Part shown: positions 1-10,982 of the stretch, piece by piece | Layout of the letters: each line of letters begins with the position of its first letter | How positions within the stretch are numbered: the first letter of the stretch is position 1 | NCBI GenBank assembly: GCA_036365515.1 | Contig: CM070873.1 | Coordinates: forward strand, 261,427,575 to 261,491,574 | Source of the DNA: Torymus aiolomorphi | Taxonomy: Eukaryota; Arthropoda; Insecta; Hymenoptera; Torymidae | Length of the DNA: 64,000 nucleotides | Direction of reading: 5' to 3' | Notes under the pieces: generated by a model | Told to the model about the DNA's origin: nothing | The model's input: the letters and a program-made list of their open reading frames with translations, nothing else | Databases searched by the model: none | Made by a program: the position numbers and the translations under genes

Positions 1-20
1 TCGGCTCGAGAGGTCCCCGT

Positions 21-44
21 ATATATATATATATATATATATAT
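21..44. repeat. (AT)n microsatellite
   Basis: About twelve uninterrupted AT units lie just inside the left edge. No coding or structural role is visible. Confidence 0.9.
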
Positions 45-120
45 GATAACCGCTTGATTAGCCTGAAGTGTCGAGATTAGGGCTCGAGAATGTTGACATC
101 TCGCTGCACGGTGGGAAAAG

Positions 121-1635
<1,515 letters not shown>

Positions 1636-1660
1636 CACTGCTGCTTTTGTAATCGGCCAT
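1636..1660 (-). CDS. Candidate first coding exon (MADYKSSS, phase 1)
   Basis: Read on the minus strand, an ATG at 1660-1658 in a favourable context (ACACGATGG) opens eight codons, MADYKSSS. One further base G precedes the donor GTAAGT (1635-1630), a very good splice site. The exon therefore ends in phase 1, the same phase as the exon at 54947-54999, so both could feed one shared downstream exon left of the window. The encoded peptide is too short to name a gene. An ATG followed closely by a good donor can occur by chance in 64 kb. No transcript evidence is available and the 5' limit of the untranslated part is unknown. Confidence 0.33.
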
Positions 1661-2807
1661 CGTGTTAGATAGATCTAGACAATCCATTTCCGCTGATAAT
1701 GATTTATAACCTCGCCGCCCGCAAAAAAAGAACACACACGCACTGCAGTATTTACGCGCAGATCGAGTGTCTCCCGCGGATTCCAGAAAATTGTAATAAC
1801 ACTTCAAATTGAATAGGAGTCACACTGACACGTGCAGCAGCAGCAGCAGCAACAACAACGGCGACCACAACAGTTCGGCATGTTATTCGAAACAAAAAGG
1901 GCGTATGAATGAAACAAAACACAATCTCGGTCCTCGGCGGGGTAATTCAATATCCTGCGGAACGATACAAAAAGTAGCCGGTAACAGCCTCCGCTGCTCG
2001 CTCCAGGGCCATGACGACTGCCGACGATCCTCGGGATAATCGATGCGCCTTTCTTGCGGGGGTGGCTTCTACTACCGCGTATACATATACATATATATGT
2101 ACACTCTGTCGCGTATATATACACACACACAGCCACAGCCTCCGCTCTCCTAGCAGACGAAGGATATATATCTCAACAGTCCACAGGCATGTGTGCAGTA
2201 AAGAGAGCACACACCACAAACCTGCGCGCCTGCTGCTGTTGTGGCTCTCGGCGGCGGACTACTGGAGAGGATCCGAAATCTCTGTCTCGCGGGCAAGGCG
2301 CGCGCGCGAGCGGAGATGGCACACACGCGCTGGCGCTGCGCACACACACACACGGATTCTCCCTCGAGAAGAGCCGTCGTCACTGCCGCTGCTGGGACGA
2401 TGTACCTACATACAGCCGGGGTGTGGCGAGGATCGTCGTTCCAGGATTCTGGTTGGCCCGCGGGCGGAGCAACCCCTATCGCATCGCTCTCTCCCCTCTA
2501 CTGGATATTATAGCAGAGAGCGTAGCGAAGCGCCGCTGCGGCCGACGCGCGCAGCATCCCTGTTATATACAGAGGTAGCAAGGCTGCGCGGGGAGAGACA
2601 GAGCGAGAGAGAGACAAAGAAGAGGAGGGAGAGGAGCACGGAGGGCAACTATTTTCTGTCTCGCGAAGGGTCGGGGAGGAGAGGAGGAGAATGAGGATGG
2701 GAGTAGGGAGAGAAGAGGGAGAGCGAGGAGCACGGCGACCTGATAAGAATGGATCGAAAGGTGGTGCGGTATGGCATCCTTATAGGGAGAGTGAGGTGGG
2801 TTATAAG
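1661..2807. other. CpG-rich non-coding block with small simple repeats
   Basis: This block holds CAG/CAA triplets (about 1835-1860), short CA runs, CGCG runs and a purine-rich tract (about 2590-2730). Long plus-strand frames at 2011-2694 and 2054-2578 are arginine- and serine-rich, overlap in several frames and show no known domain, so I treat them as compositional. On the minus strand it is immediately upstream of the candidate exon at 1636-1660 and could hold its untranslated leader or promoter, which cannot be shown from sequence. Confidence 0.5.
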
Positions 2808-2860
2808 AATAGTATATTACGCATCTAAGGAGGAAAAATCTTTGACAGTCCAGCTCGTGC
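2808..2860. repeat. Partial copy of the 3103-3258 foldback element
   Basis: About 53 bp beginning AATAGTATATTAC align with the left arm of the palindromic element at 3103-3174, sharing AATAGTATATTA, GGAGG, the GACAGTCC/GGCCAGTCC block and the CTCGTG/GCACGTG block. It is a diverged, one-armed copy lying about 300 bp from the complete one. Confidence 0.6.
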
Positions 2861-2894
2861 AAACACGAGATTCTTCCGTGGTGCGTATATGCTA

Positions 2895-2984
2895 TTTTTC
2901 ACCATACCTGGGCCGAAAATACCACAATCGCGTTTTTGAGGCGGGAGTGAAAGTGGTACTTTCGGCCAGAGTATGGTGAAAAAA
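2895..2984. repeat. Inverted repeat, 31-bp arms
   Basis: The arms are 2895-2925 and 2953-2984, complementary apart from a few positions, with a loop of about 27 nt. The outer ends are TTTTTCACCATAC and its complement. It may be a small foldback element or the remaining ends of one. It starts 35 bp after the partial repeat at 2808-2860, so the two may belong to one decayed unit. Confidence 0.7.
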
Positions 2985-3102
2985 GGTTTTATTATTTCAA
3001 ATTGAAAATGCTGTAGGGTAGAATGGTAGTATTTTAAATAGATGGGGTGTTGGTAAGATATTATAATAAATTTAATTCTACAACTATCAAATTAAGTACA
3101 TA

Positions 3103-3258
3103 AATAGTATATTATGTAACTAGGGAGGTAAAGAGTTGGCCAGTCCAGAGCACGTGGAAATTGATACCCGAGCCATTGTCGCCTTCGGCTCGGGTGTCAA
3201 TTTCGACGTGCTTTGGATTGGCTAACTCTTTACCTCCTTAGTTGCGTAATATACTATT
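3103..3258. mobile_element. Palindromic foldback element (MITE-like), 156 bp
   Basis: Two 72-bp arms (3103-3174 and 3187-3258) are inverted complements with only a handful of mismatches, separated by a 12-nt loop. The ends read AATAGTATATTA. There is no open frame, so it would be a non-autonomous element. A one-armed relative lies at 2808-2860, which makes it a family rather than a chance palindrome. No target-site duplication is obvious in the AT-rich flanks. Confidence 0.75.
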
Positions 3259-4179
3259 GTTTTTTTTCTTCAAATTATTATTATATTTAATCATAATGAT
3301 GTTTTAGCAATTTCTTTTCATTGTTATTTTCTTAAAACAACATTTTGCCCTTAACTCTAAACATATCTATTAATAATAAAAATATAGATTGGCTTTAACG
3401 AGGATGGAGATCATCAGCGTAAAGCTGACCTAGAAAGCAAAATGAAATATTTATTGTATCTCTCACAAACTTGACGTAAACCTTGAAAACGCTAAAATAT
3501 TTCTTTTTTGATTGATTGTCGGGAAAAATATATACAAAAAATTTTCATGAAATGTATTTAAAACGAAAAATTTTATTATATAATTAAAATGGTCGATAGA
3601 AAGTAACAATAGACGCACTTGGAGCACTAGCAGTGATTTATTTGAAAAAATTTAAGAAAAACTATGTATTTATTTTATGGAAATTAATAATAATCTTATA
3701 CTTAGTAAGTAACATTAAAAAAAAAAAATATTATAAAATTACCCTGGTAGAAATGTTAACTAGAAGCTAGCGATTTTTCAGTTAACTTTATGGCTAAAAA
3801 CGAACATTGCTTGTATTTCATAATTATGCACCAATTCAAAATAAATTATGTCATTTACACTTCATAAAATATGTATTTTAAGTAATAGTAGAACTTTTAG
3901 ATGAATTAGGGGAGACCGGGGCTAGTTTGCCGACTTTCCACATTTTATTTTTTTCTGCAAAATAGTATTAGTTAATTAACAAAACTATTTTAAAACATGA
4001 AAGTACTTCATATAGAGCATCTTCATGGTTTTTTCAAATTTGTAAATTGATCACAAAAAAAGGTAGAAACAAGTTTCTAATTGCACGATTTTTTATCAAC
4101 CTGCCCCATAAGCGAGGTAAGTTGGCCACGTGCCTGTGGTAAATTCACGAATAATAAATCATTGAGTAAATAACGATAT

Positions 4180-4395
4180 TGTTACAATCACACAGACACA
4201 CAATAAATAGTAACAACCACTTATAAAAACAAGGATGTAATTTATTCAAGATCAACAACACAAAAGGTTAAATGTGTCATCAACAAGGTCTCGAATCAAC
4301 TCGCTGAAAAACTAAATTCAATCGAGAACAACAATCTAATCGCTTAGCAGCTTTCGTTCTTTTCATGTTCGATGACAATAGACTAATACATGACA
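4180..4395 (-). repeat. 3' LTR of a Ty3/gypsy-type retroelement
   Basis: On the minus strand the repeat starts TGTCATGTATTAG (4395) and ends GTGATTGTAACA (4180), the TG...CA ends expected of an LTR. A polypurine tract (AAAAGAGGGGG) lies directly upstream on that strand at about 4401-4411. The length, 216 bp, is short but within the range of insect elements. The partner 5' LTR and primer-binding site are absent. The exact outer border was set by the TG/CA rule only. Confidence 0.6.
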
Positions 4396-4920
4396 TTATT
4401 CCCCCTCTTTTCCGATTGTCGTCCCGACAATCTTAAGATAAAAATGAAAGAGAAGGCGTCTTCTTCAAGCGGGCTGATCCTTGGCTCACCCGACCAAAAG
4501 GACCCGTCTCTTGAAAAATAGTCCTCCCCATCCAAAATCGAATCAAAATGGCATCATCTTCAAGCGGGCTGATCTTGGCTCGCCCGGCTAAAGGGCCCGT
4601 CTCTTGAATTGGATCATCTTGAAATCATCTTGAAATCATCTTGAAATCATCTTGAAATCTTGTTGGAATCATTTACTTTTTAAGCGGGTTGATCCTTGAC
4701 TCATCCGGTCAGAGGACTCGCCTCTTAAAATGTAGAATCGTCATTTTTGGGTATCATCATGTCATCATCGGTGGGTAAAGTCTTGTCGGGAATTCTTGGA
4801 CACAAATGGGGAGTTGACACGCCGTGGTACCTCACCTCTGTCCCTGCTCTGGCATTTGCCCTGTGTCTCACGGGAAAAACCACGGCTCAAAATGACCGTG
4901 AGTAGAGCAGAAGAAATTAC
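4396..4920 (-). pseudogene. 3' tail of gypsy pol with internal repeats
   Basis: This is the stretch between the integrase GPY/F module and the LTR. Three imperfect copies of a roughly 50-bp unit lie at 4463-4515, 4558-4608 and 4678-4731, each containing an AAGCGGG(C/T)TGAT core and separated by unrelated spacers. A perfect 11-bp tandem (ATCATCTTGAA, about four units) lies at 4613-4661. One repeat copy is in frame to the tract ending at the polypurine tract, and the second is shifted by one base. The copies therefore look like expanded C-terminal tail coding sequence that has drifted. Confidence 0.5.
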
Positions 4921-6186
4921 CTATCGTGGTAGGTCGCCAATCGATCAATATGAATGATTTTCTTTTTGTGTTTTGGTGTCTTCTGGATGCAAAAAACGAC
5001 GTCATTGATCTTCTTGACAATCTTGTAAGGTCCTTCCCAATCACTTTGGAGCTTCAGAGTCCTTCCTTTGACTCGGCGAGGATTATACAACCATACTTTG
5101 TGTTGTTCTTAAAAGTTGACATGTCTGGATGTTCTGTCATAGGTTGTTTTCGTATGTTTTGAGGAAAGGAAAATGTTCTTTCGTGCTGATTGATGAATTT
5201 TGTTGATGGTGATTTTTAGTTTCTGGACGTAACTGCCATAGTTAGGACAATCTTCTTCTTCATGAGGACACCCGCGTATCAAATCAAGAGGAAGCCCCAA
5301 ATCTGTACCGGTGTATATCTCCGCTGGTGTGGCCCCAGTTGTTGCGTGTATCGAGGATCTGTAAGCTAAAAGATACAAGGAAATCCAACGATCCCAATCT
5401 TTTTGGTTGTCTGTTATGTATTTGGACAAGTATTCTAGTATGGTTTTGTCTTTCTACCTGACCATTCGATTGAGGGTGTAATGGTGTTGCCCTAGTCTTC
5501 CGAATTCCTAATAACTGAGATAATTCCTTAATTAGCTTAGAGTCAAAGTTGCGACCCTGATCAGTGTGAGCTTCAAGAGGAACTCCATATCTACATACGA
5601 TTTCACGAACGAATACTTCAGCAATAGTTTTTGTTCTCATATTAGAGAGAGGAAAAGCTTCTACCCATTTAGTAAAGCAATCTGTTACAACTAAGAGATA
5701 CCTATTTCCTAAAGAAGAAATTAGGAAAGGTCCTCAAATATCCATTTGGATTCTCTCAAAAGGTAATCCTACATTGTAGATTCTCATATCATTGTGACCT
5801 TTATCTGATTGACCTTTCTTTGCAATACAAATTGAACAAGATCTACACCAATTTTTAACATCTTTTTTACAAGAAGCCCAATAAAATCTTTTACGAATTT
5901 TCTGTAACGATTTATTAACACCAAAATGACCACCAGAAGGAGAATCATGGGTTTCTTCTAAAATAGTGTTGACGTAATTTCTAGGGACAACTAATTGAAG
6001 AACTTTTGTTTTGAGGTTAGAAGAAATCCATTCCCTGTATAAGATATCATCGAGTACGACTAATGAGTCATATTGAGATAAATATACTTTTATATATTTA
6101 TCTCCAGAAGAAATATCCTGCCACGACAATTTAACACCCTCCTTTTTACTTTTTAAAATAGCACGAATATCATCAATATTATTCAA
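4921..6186 (-). pseudogene. Ty3/gypsy pol: integrase region, broken
   Basis: On the minus strand, 6186-5737 is open and holds the integrase zinc-binding module (an HH pair, then CRSCSIC). An in-frame TGA at 5736-5734 follows. The catalytic core continues with the first Asp in TDCFTKWVEAF (about 5680), the second in HTDQGRNF (about 5570) and the Glu in NGQVER (about 5460). A frameshift lies at about 5430-5455, after which the core end continues in another frame down to a TAA at about 5109. The C-terminal GPY/F module (WEGPYKI, about 5030) follows in 5108-4921. Two stops plus a frameshift mean it cannot make integrase. Reverse transcriptase, protease and gag are missing: homology ends near 6190. 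This is an old 5'-truncated copy, described only as a remnant. Confidence 0.85.
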
Positions 6187-6835
6187 TTACATAAAAGAAT
6201 CACATATGAGAATCTGACATTGAACAGAAAATAAGCTATAATAAGCTAAAAACTATAAATTACCCAAAATGTATAAATGGAGGTTTTATTAGACTTCCTT
6301 AGATTTTCTGTATCAACATTCGAGAACTTTTTATATAAAAATAATGTTGTTAATTAGGTATTAAAATAGTAAAATGATTAGTTAAACAATCTGCCTGTTC
6401 TCAATGGGTCAGCCAACATGCCCCAAGTGAATACTAATTTAAAAATTCTCCTAATAATATTAAAAATTGAAAGATAAAAAAAATACCAAGTGGTAAAATT
6501 GTAAAAAAGCAATCATTTTGCCCTACGATAAGAAAAAATAGATTAACAAAATGTTTCAAACAATTACACGACATTTTTCAAAATGTAAAATTTTCACCAA
6601 CATCTCAAAAAATTTAAAAACTTGCGTATTTCCAAAACGCATCATGCCTTCCGACTGAAAGTTAAAACAAATATTCCTTATTCCATTTTAAGTTACTGAT
6701 ATCAACAGTTTTGACCTCGGTTACTCGAACTATACGAGTTATTAACCTTTGGTCAACCTACCTCGTATGCCAACTAGGCCCGGTCACCTATATTATTTTT
6801 CCAGTATGATTTTTGCTAAAAATGCTTCCATTTAA

Positions 6836-7250
6836 GGCTGTATTGACCGTAAGGTCCCTGCCAAAAGTTAGTTTTTCACGTTAAAATTGCGATAAATAAT
6901 TATGTAAAGCAATTGATCAATTTTTAGTTCTTACGATCAATGTATTAATGCAATTGTAATATTATAAGCTCTAAAAGTCAAAAATCAAAGCAAAATTGTA
7001 AACTCGCGGCACTATTTTTTAAAAAAATCGTTATTATACATTGAAATTAATGCATTTTAAGGATTTAAAAAAATAGTACTGAGTTTATAATTTTGCTTTG
7101 ATTTTTGACTTTTAGAGCTTATAATATTCCAATTGCATTAATACATTAATCGTGAGAACTCAAAATTTATCAATTGCTTTACATAATTATTTATCGCAGT
7201 TTTAACGTGAAAAACTAACTTTTGGCAGGGATCTTGCGGCCAATACAACC
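6836..7250. mobile_element. TTAA-flanked foldback element, 415 bp
   Basis: Arms of about 190 bp (6836-7025 and 7064-7250) are inverted complements with scattered mismatches around a short AT-rich centre. The ends read GGCTGTATTGACCGTAAGGT on the left and, inverted, GGTTGTATTGGCCGCAAGAT on the right. TTAA flanks both ends (6832-6835 and 7251-7254), and the sister host copy at 7413-7669 has the unoccupied site. TTAA duplications are typical of piggyBac-like, Kolobok and Sola3 transposition, so it is probably a non-autonomous derivative of one of these. There is no open frame of note. Confidence 0.85.
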
Positions 7251-7412
7251 TTAATTAACACGTTAGCTATAAAATATGGTTAATTTTCTACCAGGGTACT
7301 TTATATGATGCTTAAAATTTAACGAATATATAATTTATTAACCTTTTCCCTCCGAGAATTCGGTACGTATCATAATAACCATACAAAGTACAATAATTAT
7401 CAACTAAAAATG

Positions 7413-7669
7413 TACCCTGGTAGAAAATTAACCATATTTTATAGCTAACGTGTTAATTAAATGGAAGTATTTTTAACAAAAATGATAATGCAAAAAAATA
7501 TAATTCATCTAAAAGTTCTACTATTACTTAAAATACATATTTTATGAAGTGTATACATGCCATAATTTATTATGAATTGGTATATAATTATGAAATACAT
7601 GCAATGTTCGTTTTGCCCATAAAGTTAACTGAAAAATAGCTAGCTTCTAGTTAACATTTCTACCAGGAT
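7413..7669. mobile_element. Intact sister copy of the host TIR element, inverted
   Basis: It starts ACCCTGGTAGAAAATTAACC and ends with the inverse of ATCCTGGTAGAAATGTTAAC. Read in reverse it aligns end to end with 3741-3908 + 6789-6835 + 7255-7299, with roughly 90% identity by eye. It contains neither insertion. At 257 bp without coding capacity it is a MITE. It lies only 113 bp from the copy it matches, in opposite orientation. Confidence 0.85.
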
Positions 7670-10600
7670 GTGGACGAATGTTATATAACAGGGCGCGGAC
7701 GGAAAGTGACACAACACAGTGAAGTCACATCACCTTTCAGGAAATTGATATGAAATTCCATACTCCTCTCTCTCTCTCTCTCTCTCTCACTCTCTCGCAA
7801 ACACGCGCGCAGCTTCTCAATAGACCTCGACTTTTTTCGCCGCGCGAAAGCAACTTGCGAGGCTTCACGGAAAAAGTTTGATGAGCGCGCGACAATTGGT
7901 CAGACGCGTTGACACATTTCTTTCCTTCCCTCCGCGCGCATAACAGGCTCGATGATGGCACACAACGAGATGGCTTTTTGGTTTTTCGACGCGACCGCGG
8001 GAGCCGGAATCACGGGACCCCACGCGGCGGTCAGCAGCGGGAACGGGAATCGAAGGACCCCCCCTGAATCGGACAGCCGTGGTATATATACTTGTTACGC
8101 GCGTCTGTATATGTGTATGTGTGCTCTTTGAGAGAGAAAGAGAAGACATGTCGAGTGGTAAGTACGTTGACTTTCGACGCCTCGGTTTTTTTTCTGCGGT
8201 TTGTAATATCTATAGTGTTGCGGAGACTGGCTCGAAGCTGAAAATTCAGAGCTCCGGTTTCCGCCTGTCTCTAATTGTTTTTCGCGTACATTCTTCGGGG
8301 AAAAAACGGTCTTTCTTGGGAGCGAAAAAACCCGTAGCGTACGGAGTTGTATATGATCGTTGTCCTGGTTCGCGAGCCAGAGACGGTTTTTTAATTTGTA
8401 TGAGTAGATAACGTTGCAAATGTAGACCAGCTGCGGTATGTTGAGGTGTGGAAAGAAATCGTAACGGTTTATGAAGGTTTGATATTTTAATTTTGTGAGG
8501 AACCCGTTCGGACTTTATGATAATAATTAGTTTTTTTCTTAATTTTGAAATAATAAAAGTTGATTTTTATACTGATAAATTACATCTTTTATCTGATAAA
8601 TCTTAATAAATTATAAGGAAATGTACAAATTCCAAACATTAAAAGAACGTACCAATTTATAAAAAGACATATACATACAATATAAGAATACCTTTTAATC
8701 ATGCCATTAAACTTAAACCAAACTTATTTCCCGTCCGCTCAGGGAGCTGACATAAACCACGATCGCAATATCTCCGCGTGTACCGCGACGCGCACGAATT
8801 TCGTCTCGCCTCGCGAAGAAGCCAAGGAACAAATCTTCATTTCACTCGCACGCTTCTGGTAGTTTGGCTACGTAACGCAGGAAAAAACATATGTCGCGCA
8901 TACCCGCGCGTGTGTGTACAGTTATATTGTACTTTATAGCCACCGGCAGTCGTGTTGCCCCATCCATCCCCCGCTGGCAACGACGACGACGACGGTATTT
9001 GGTAGTGTGATTTACAGCGGCGTTAAATAAGCCAATATCGCACCTTTTGCCACGGGCTTGGCCCCGGACGATTCGATCCCACCCGCGGAAAATATTGTTG
9101 GAGGATATGACCGCGGTGACACGTAATAAAGCGCCAGAGATTTGTAAAAGGTGTATGTGTGTGCGTGGATTCGCTAAATTTAAATTAAATTTTTTATGAT
9201 TCTGGATGATGTTGGTTTAATTTTGCTGTGGGCGGAGGGATAAATGTCTGGAATTTTTAATTTGGAAGGGATTTGTTGTAAAGTTTACGAAAATTTGAGT
9301 AAAGCTGGGTCGAAATTTGTTAACTTAAAAAACAAAAAAGATTATTTAATTAAGAAGTTCATTTTTTTGATAACTTTATTAAGGGCGTTATATATAGGTA
9401 CTGTAACAAAATCTTGTGAATAAACGTTCACAGAATATTTGCTCCATTTTCATATACTAAACTTTATAACAGAAAAGAAAAGCTCCAAAACGACTTTCAC
9501 GATTAGTACTGCTAAAAAGGCATAAAACAAACACACAATCACTCTACAGAGAAAATGAGATTCCCCGTAATGACAAAAGGATCAAAACCGCAACATCAGA
9601 CACACCGCGTCAAAGCCACGCACTTGACCTCTTAACTTCCCTGCACACGCTCGCGTAATCAAAATATCAAAGGGTTATCAAATCTAAGACTAGCTGTAGA
9701 GCGCGAGGTACGGGGGACGGAAGGATAGACCAGAAGCCAAGCTCCCGCAGGCGCGCAACTTCTGGCACGTAAAGTGACGATAGCGTAATGTCGTATAAGA
9801 GGAGGAAGGCATGGCATGGTGTGCCGGTGGGTTAGGGCGCCTCGCGCTCGCGCGGAGCTATTAAACTGACAGAAACACTTGCCACCCCCTAGCTTTCCTT
9901 GCCTTCCACCCCCGCCCCCCTCGCCTCGCCTCCTTCGTTCCTTCATTCAGTCCACCCCGATATCGTGTATATATATACAGGAGCACTATAGCGAACGAAG
10001 AGCAGCGCCGTCATCCCTCGAGAGAGACCGAGAGCGTGAGCCCTTCCCAGCAGCAGCGTCGGCGGCGTTATTAATATTTTTCACACCCCAAATTGTCTCC
10101 TGTGTGACTCGGCCGATGTAGACTGCTCGCGCGCCAGCGAAGTAATTTTACAGGCGTGCGTTTGACTGACGCGGTCAAAGGACATCAGGCAGATAAAAGA
10201 ATCACTGCGTTCGCGTGTCGTGTTTTTTTTTTTCAACTTTCGATTTCTCTCTTTCGCTCTCTTCCTCCTTCGCCCTCACCTGGTACCCCCGCCGTGTCTT
10301 TTTTTCATCGTTTTTTAATTTGCTCGTTTTATTAGGAGGGCCGGGCCTCTGCAATTTCGTCAACGAAGTGTGTATGAAAAAAGCCGTTCGCTCGCCGCGG
10401 GACGTAAATGGACAATCCGACCGTTAGGAATCGAGAGTACTTGCCCGTGTATTTATGTGTAGCCAACGTCCGAGAGTGAGCGCGAGAATCGTCAAGTAGA
10501 AAATTAGCGGCCGAAGTACCGGCAACACGCGTAAATATATCAACTCTCGAGATCATCATCAGCTCTCTGCTGGCGAAATTCAATGGCGCGCTCTCGCGAC

Positions 10601-10943
10601 TTCATTACACAAAGAATGTGTATAAGTCGGCGCACGTGCGCGGCGAGCCAGCAAGTATATAAGCACGCGAGAGAGGAGAAAATAAAGAGTTGCCGAAGTA
10701 GGCGAACGCTGGAGCGAAAGTAAGCAGCGAAAGAGAGGGAGCAGGGGATAGATAAAGAGGTCGAGTGACATTTGCGACTGCACGCGAGTAGTCTCCCTCT
10801 AGCCGTATATGCACATATATATACACACACATATAGCCCTCATTTATAAGCAGATGACTGCCGCCAACGGTCGAGCCAAATCTATAATTTGTTCGAGTCG
10901 AGTTCTCTCTTTTCTTCTTCTCCTCTCCTTTTTTCTCTCTTCT

Positions 10944-10982
<39 letters not shown>

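Larger units (their letters stand above)
3909..6788. mobile_element. TA-flanked insertion element carrying an LTR fragment
   Basis: The left end reads GGGGAGACCGGGGCTAGTTT and the right end, inverted, reads GGTGACCGGGCCTAGTTGGC, an imperfect inverted repeat. TA lies on both sides (3907-3908 and 6789-6790), and the uninterrupted sister copy at 7413-7669 has a single TA at this point, so this is an insertion with a 2-bp duplication. About 0.9 kb is its own AT-rich sequence without a recognisable transposase, and about 2 kb is a nested Ty3/gypsy fragment. The superfamily is not determined. Confidence 0.65.
3741..7299. mobile_element. Host TIR element (about 264 bp) split by two insertions
   Basis: Three pieces, 3741-3908, 6789-6835 and 7255-7299, together make one element that begins ACCCTGGTAGAAATGTTAAC and ends with the inverse of ACCCTGGTAGAAAATTAACC. 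Its order is confirmed by the inverted sister copy at 7413-7669, which runs straight through both junctions. The first break holds the TA-flanked insertion 3909-6788 and the second the TTAA-flanked insertion 6836-7250. The host has no coding sequence. The flanks allow a TA duplication around CCCTGG...CCAGGG, which would fit a mariner-like origin, but that class is not established. Confidence 0.8.

Noticed and set aside
2011..2694. 227-aa plus-strand frame
   Set aside because: It overlaps open frames in other phases, is Arg/Ser/Thr-biased and has no domain. It reflects few stops in CpG-rich DNA.
8148..8157. Plus-strand ATGTCGAGTG followed by a perfect GTAAGT
   Set aside because: Attractive as a short first exon, but no plus-strand partner exon, leader or conservation can be shown, and the coding part is only ten bases.
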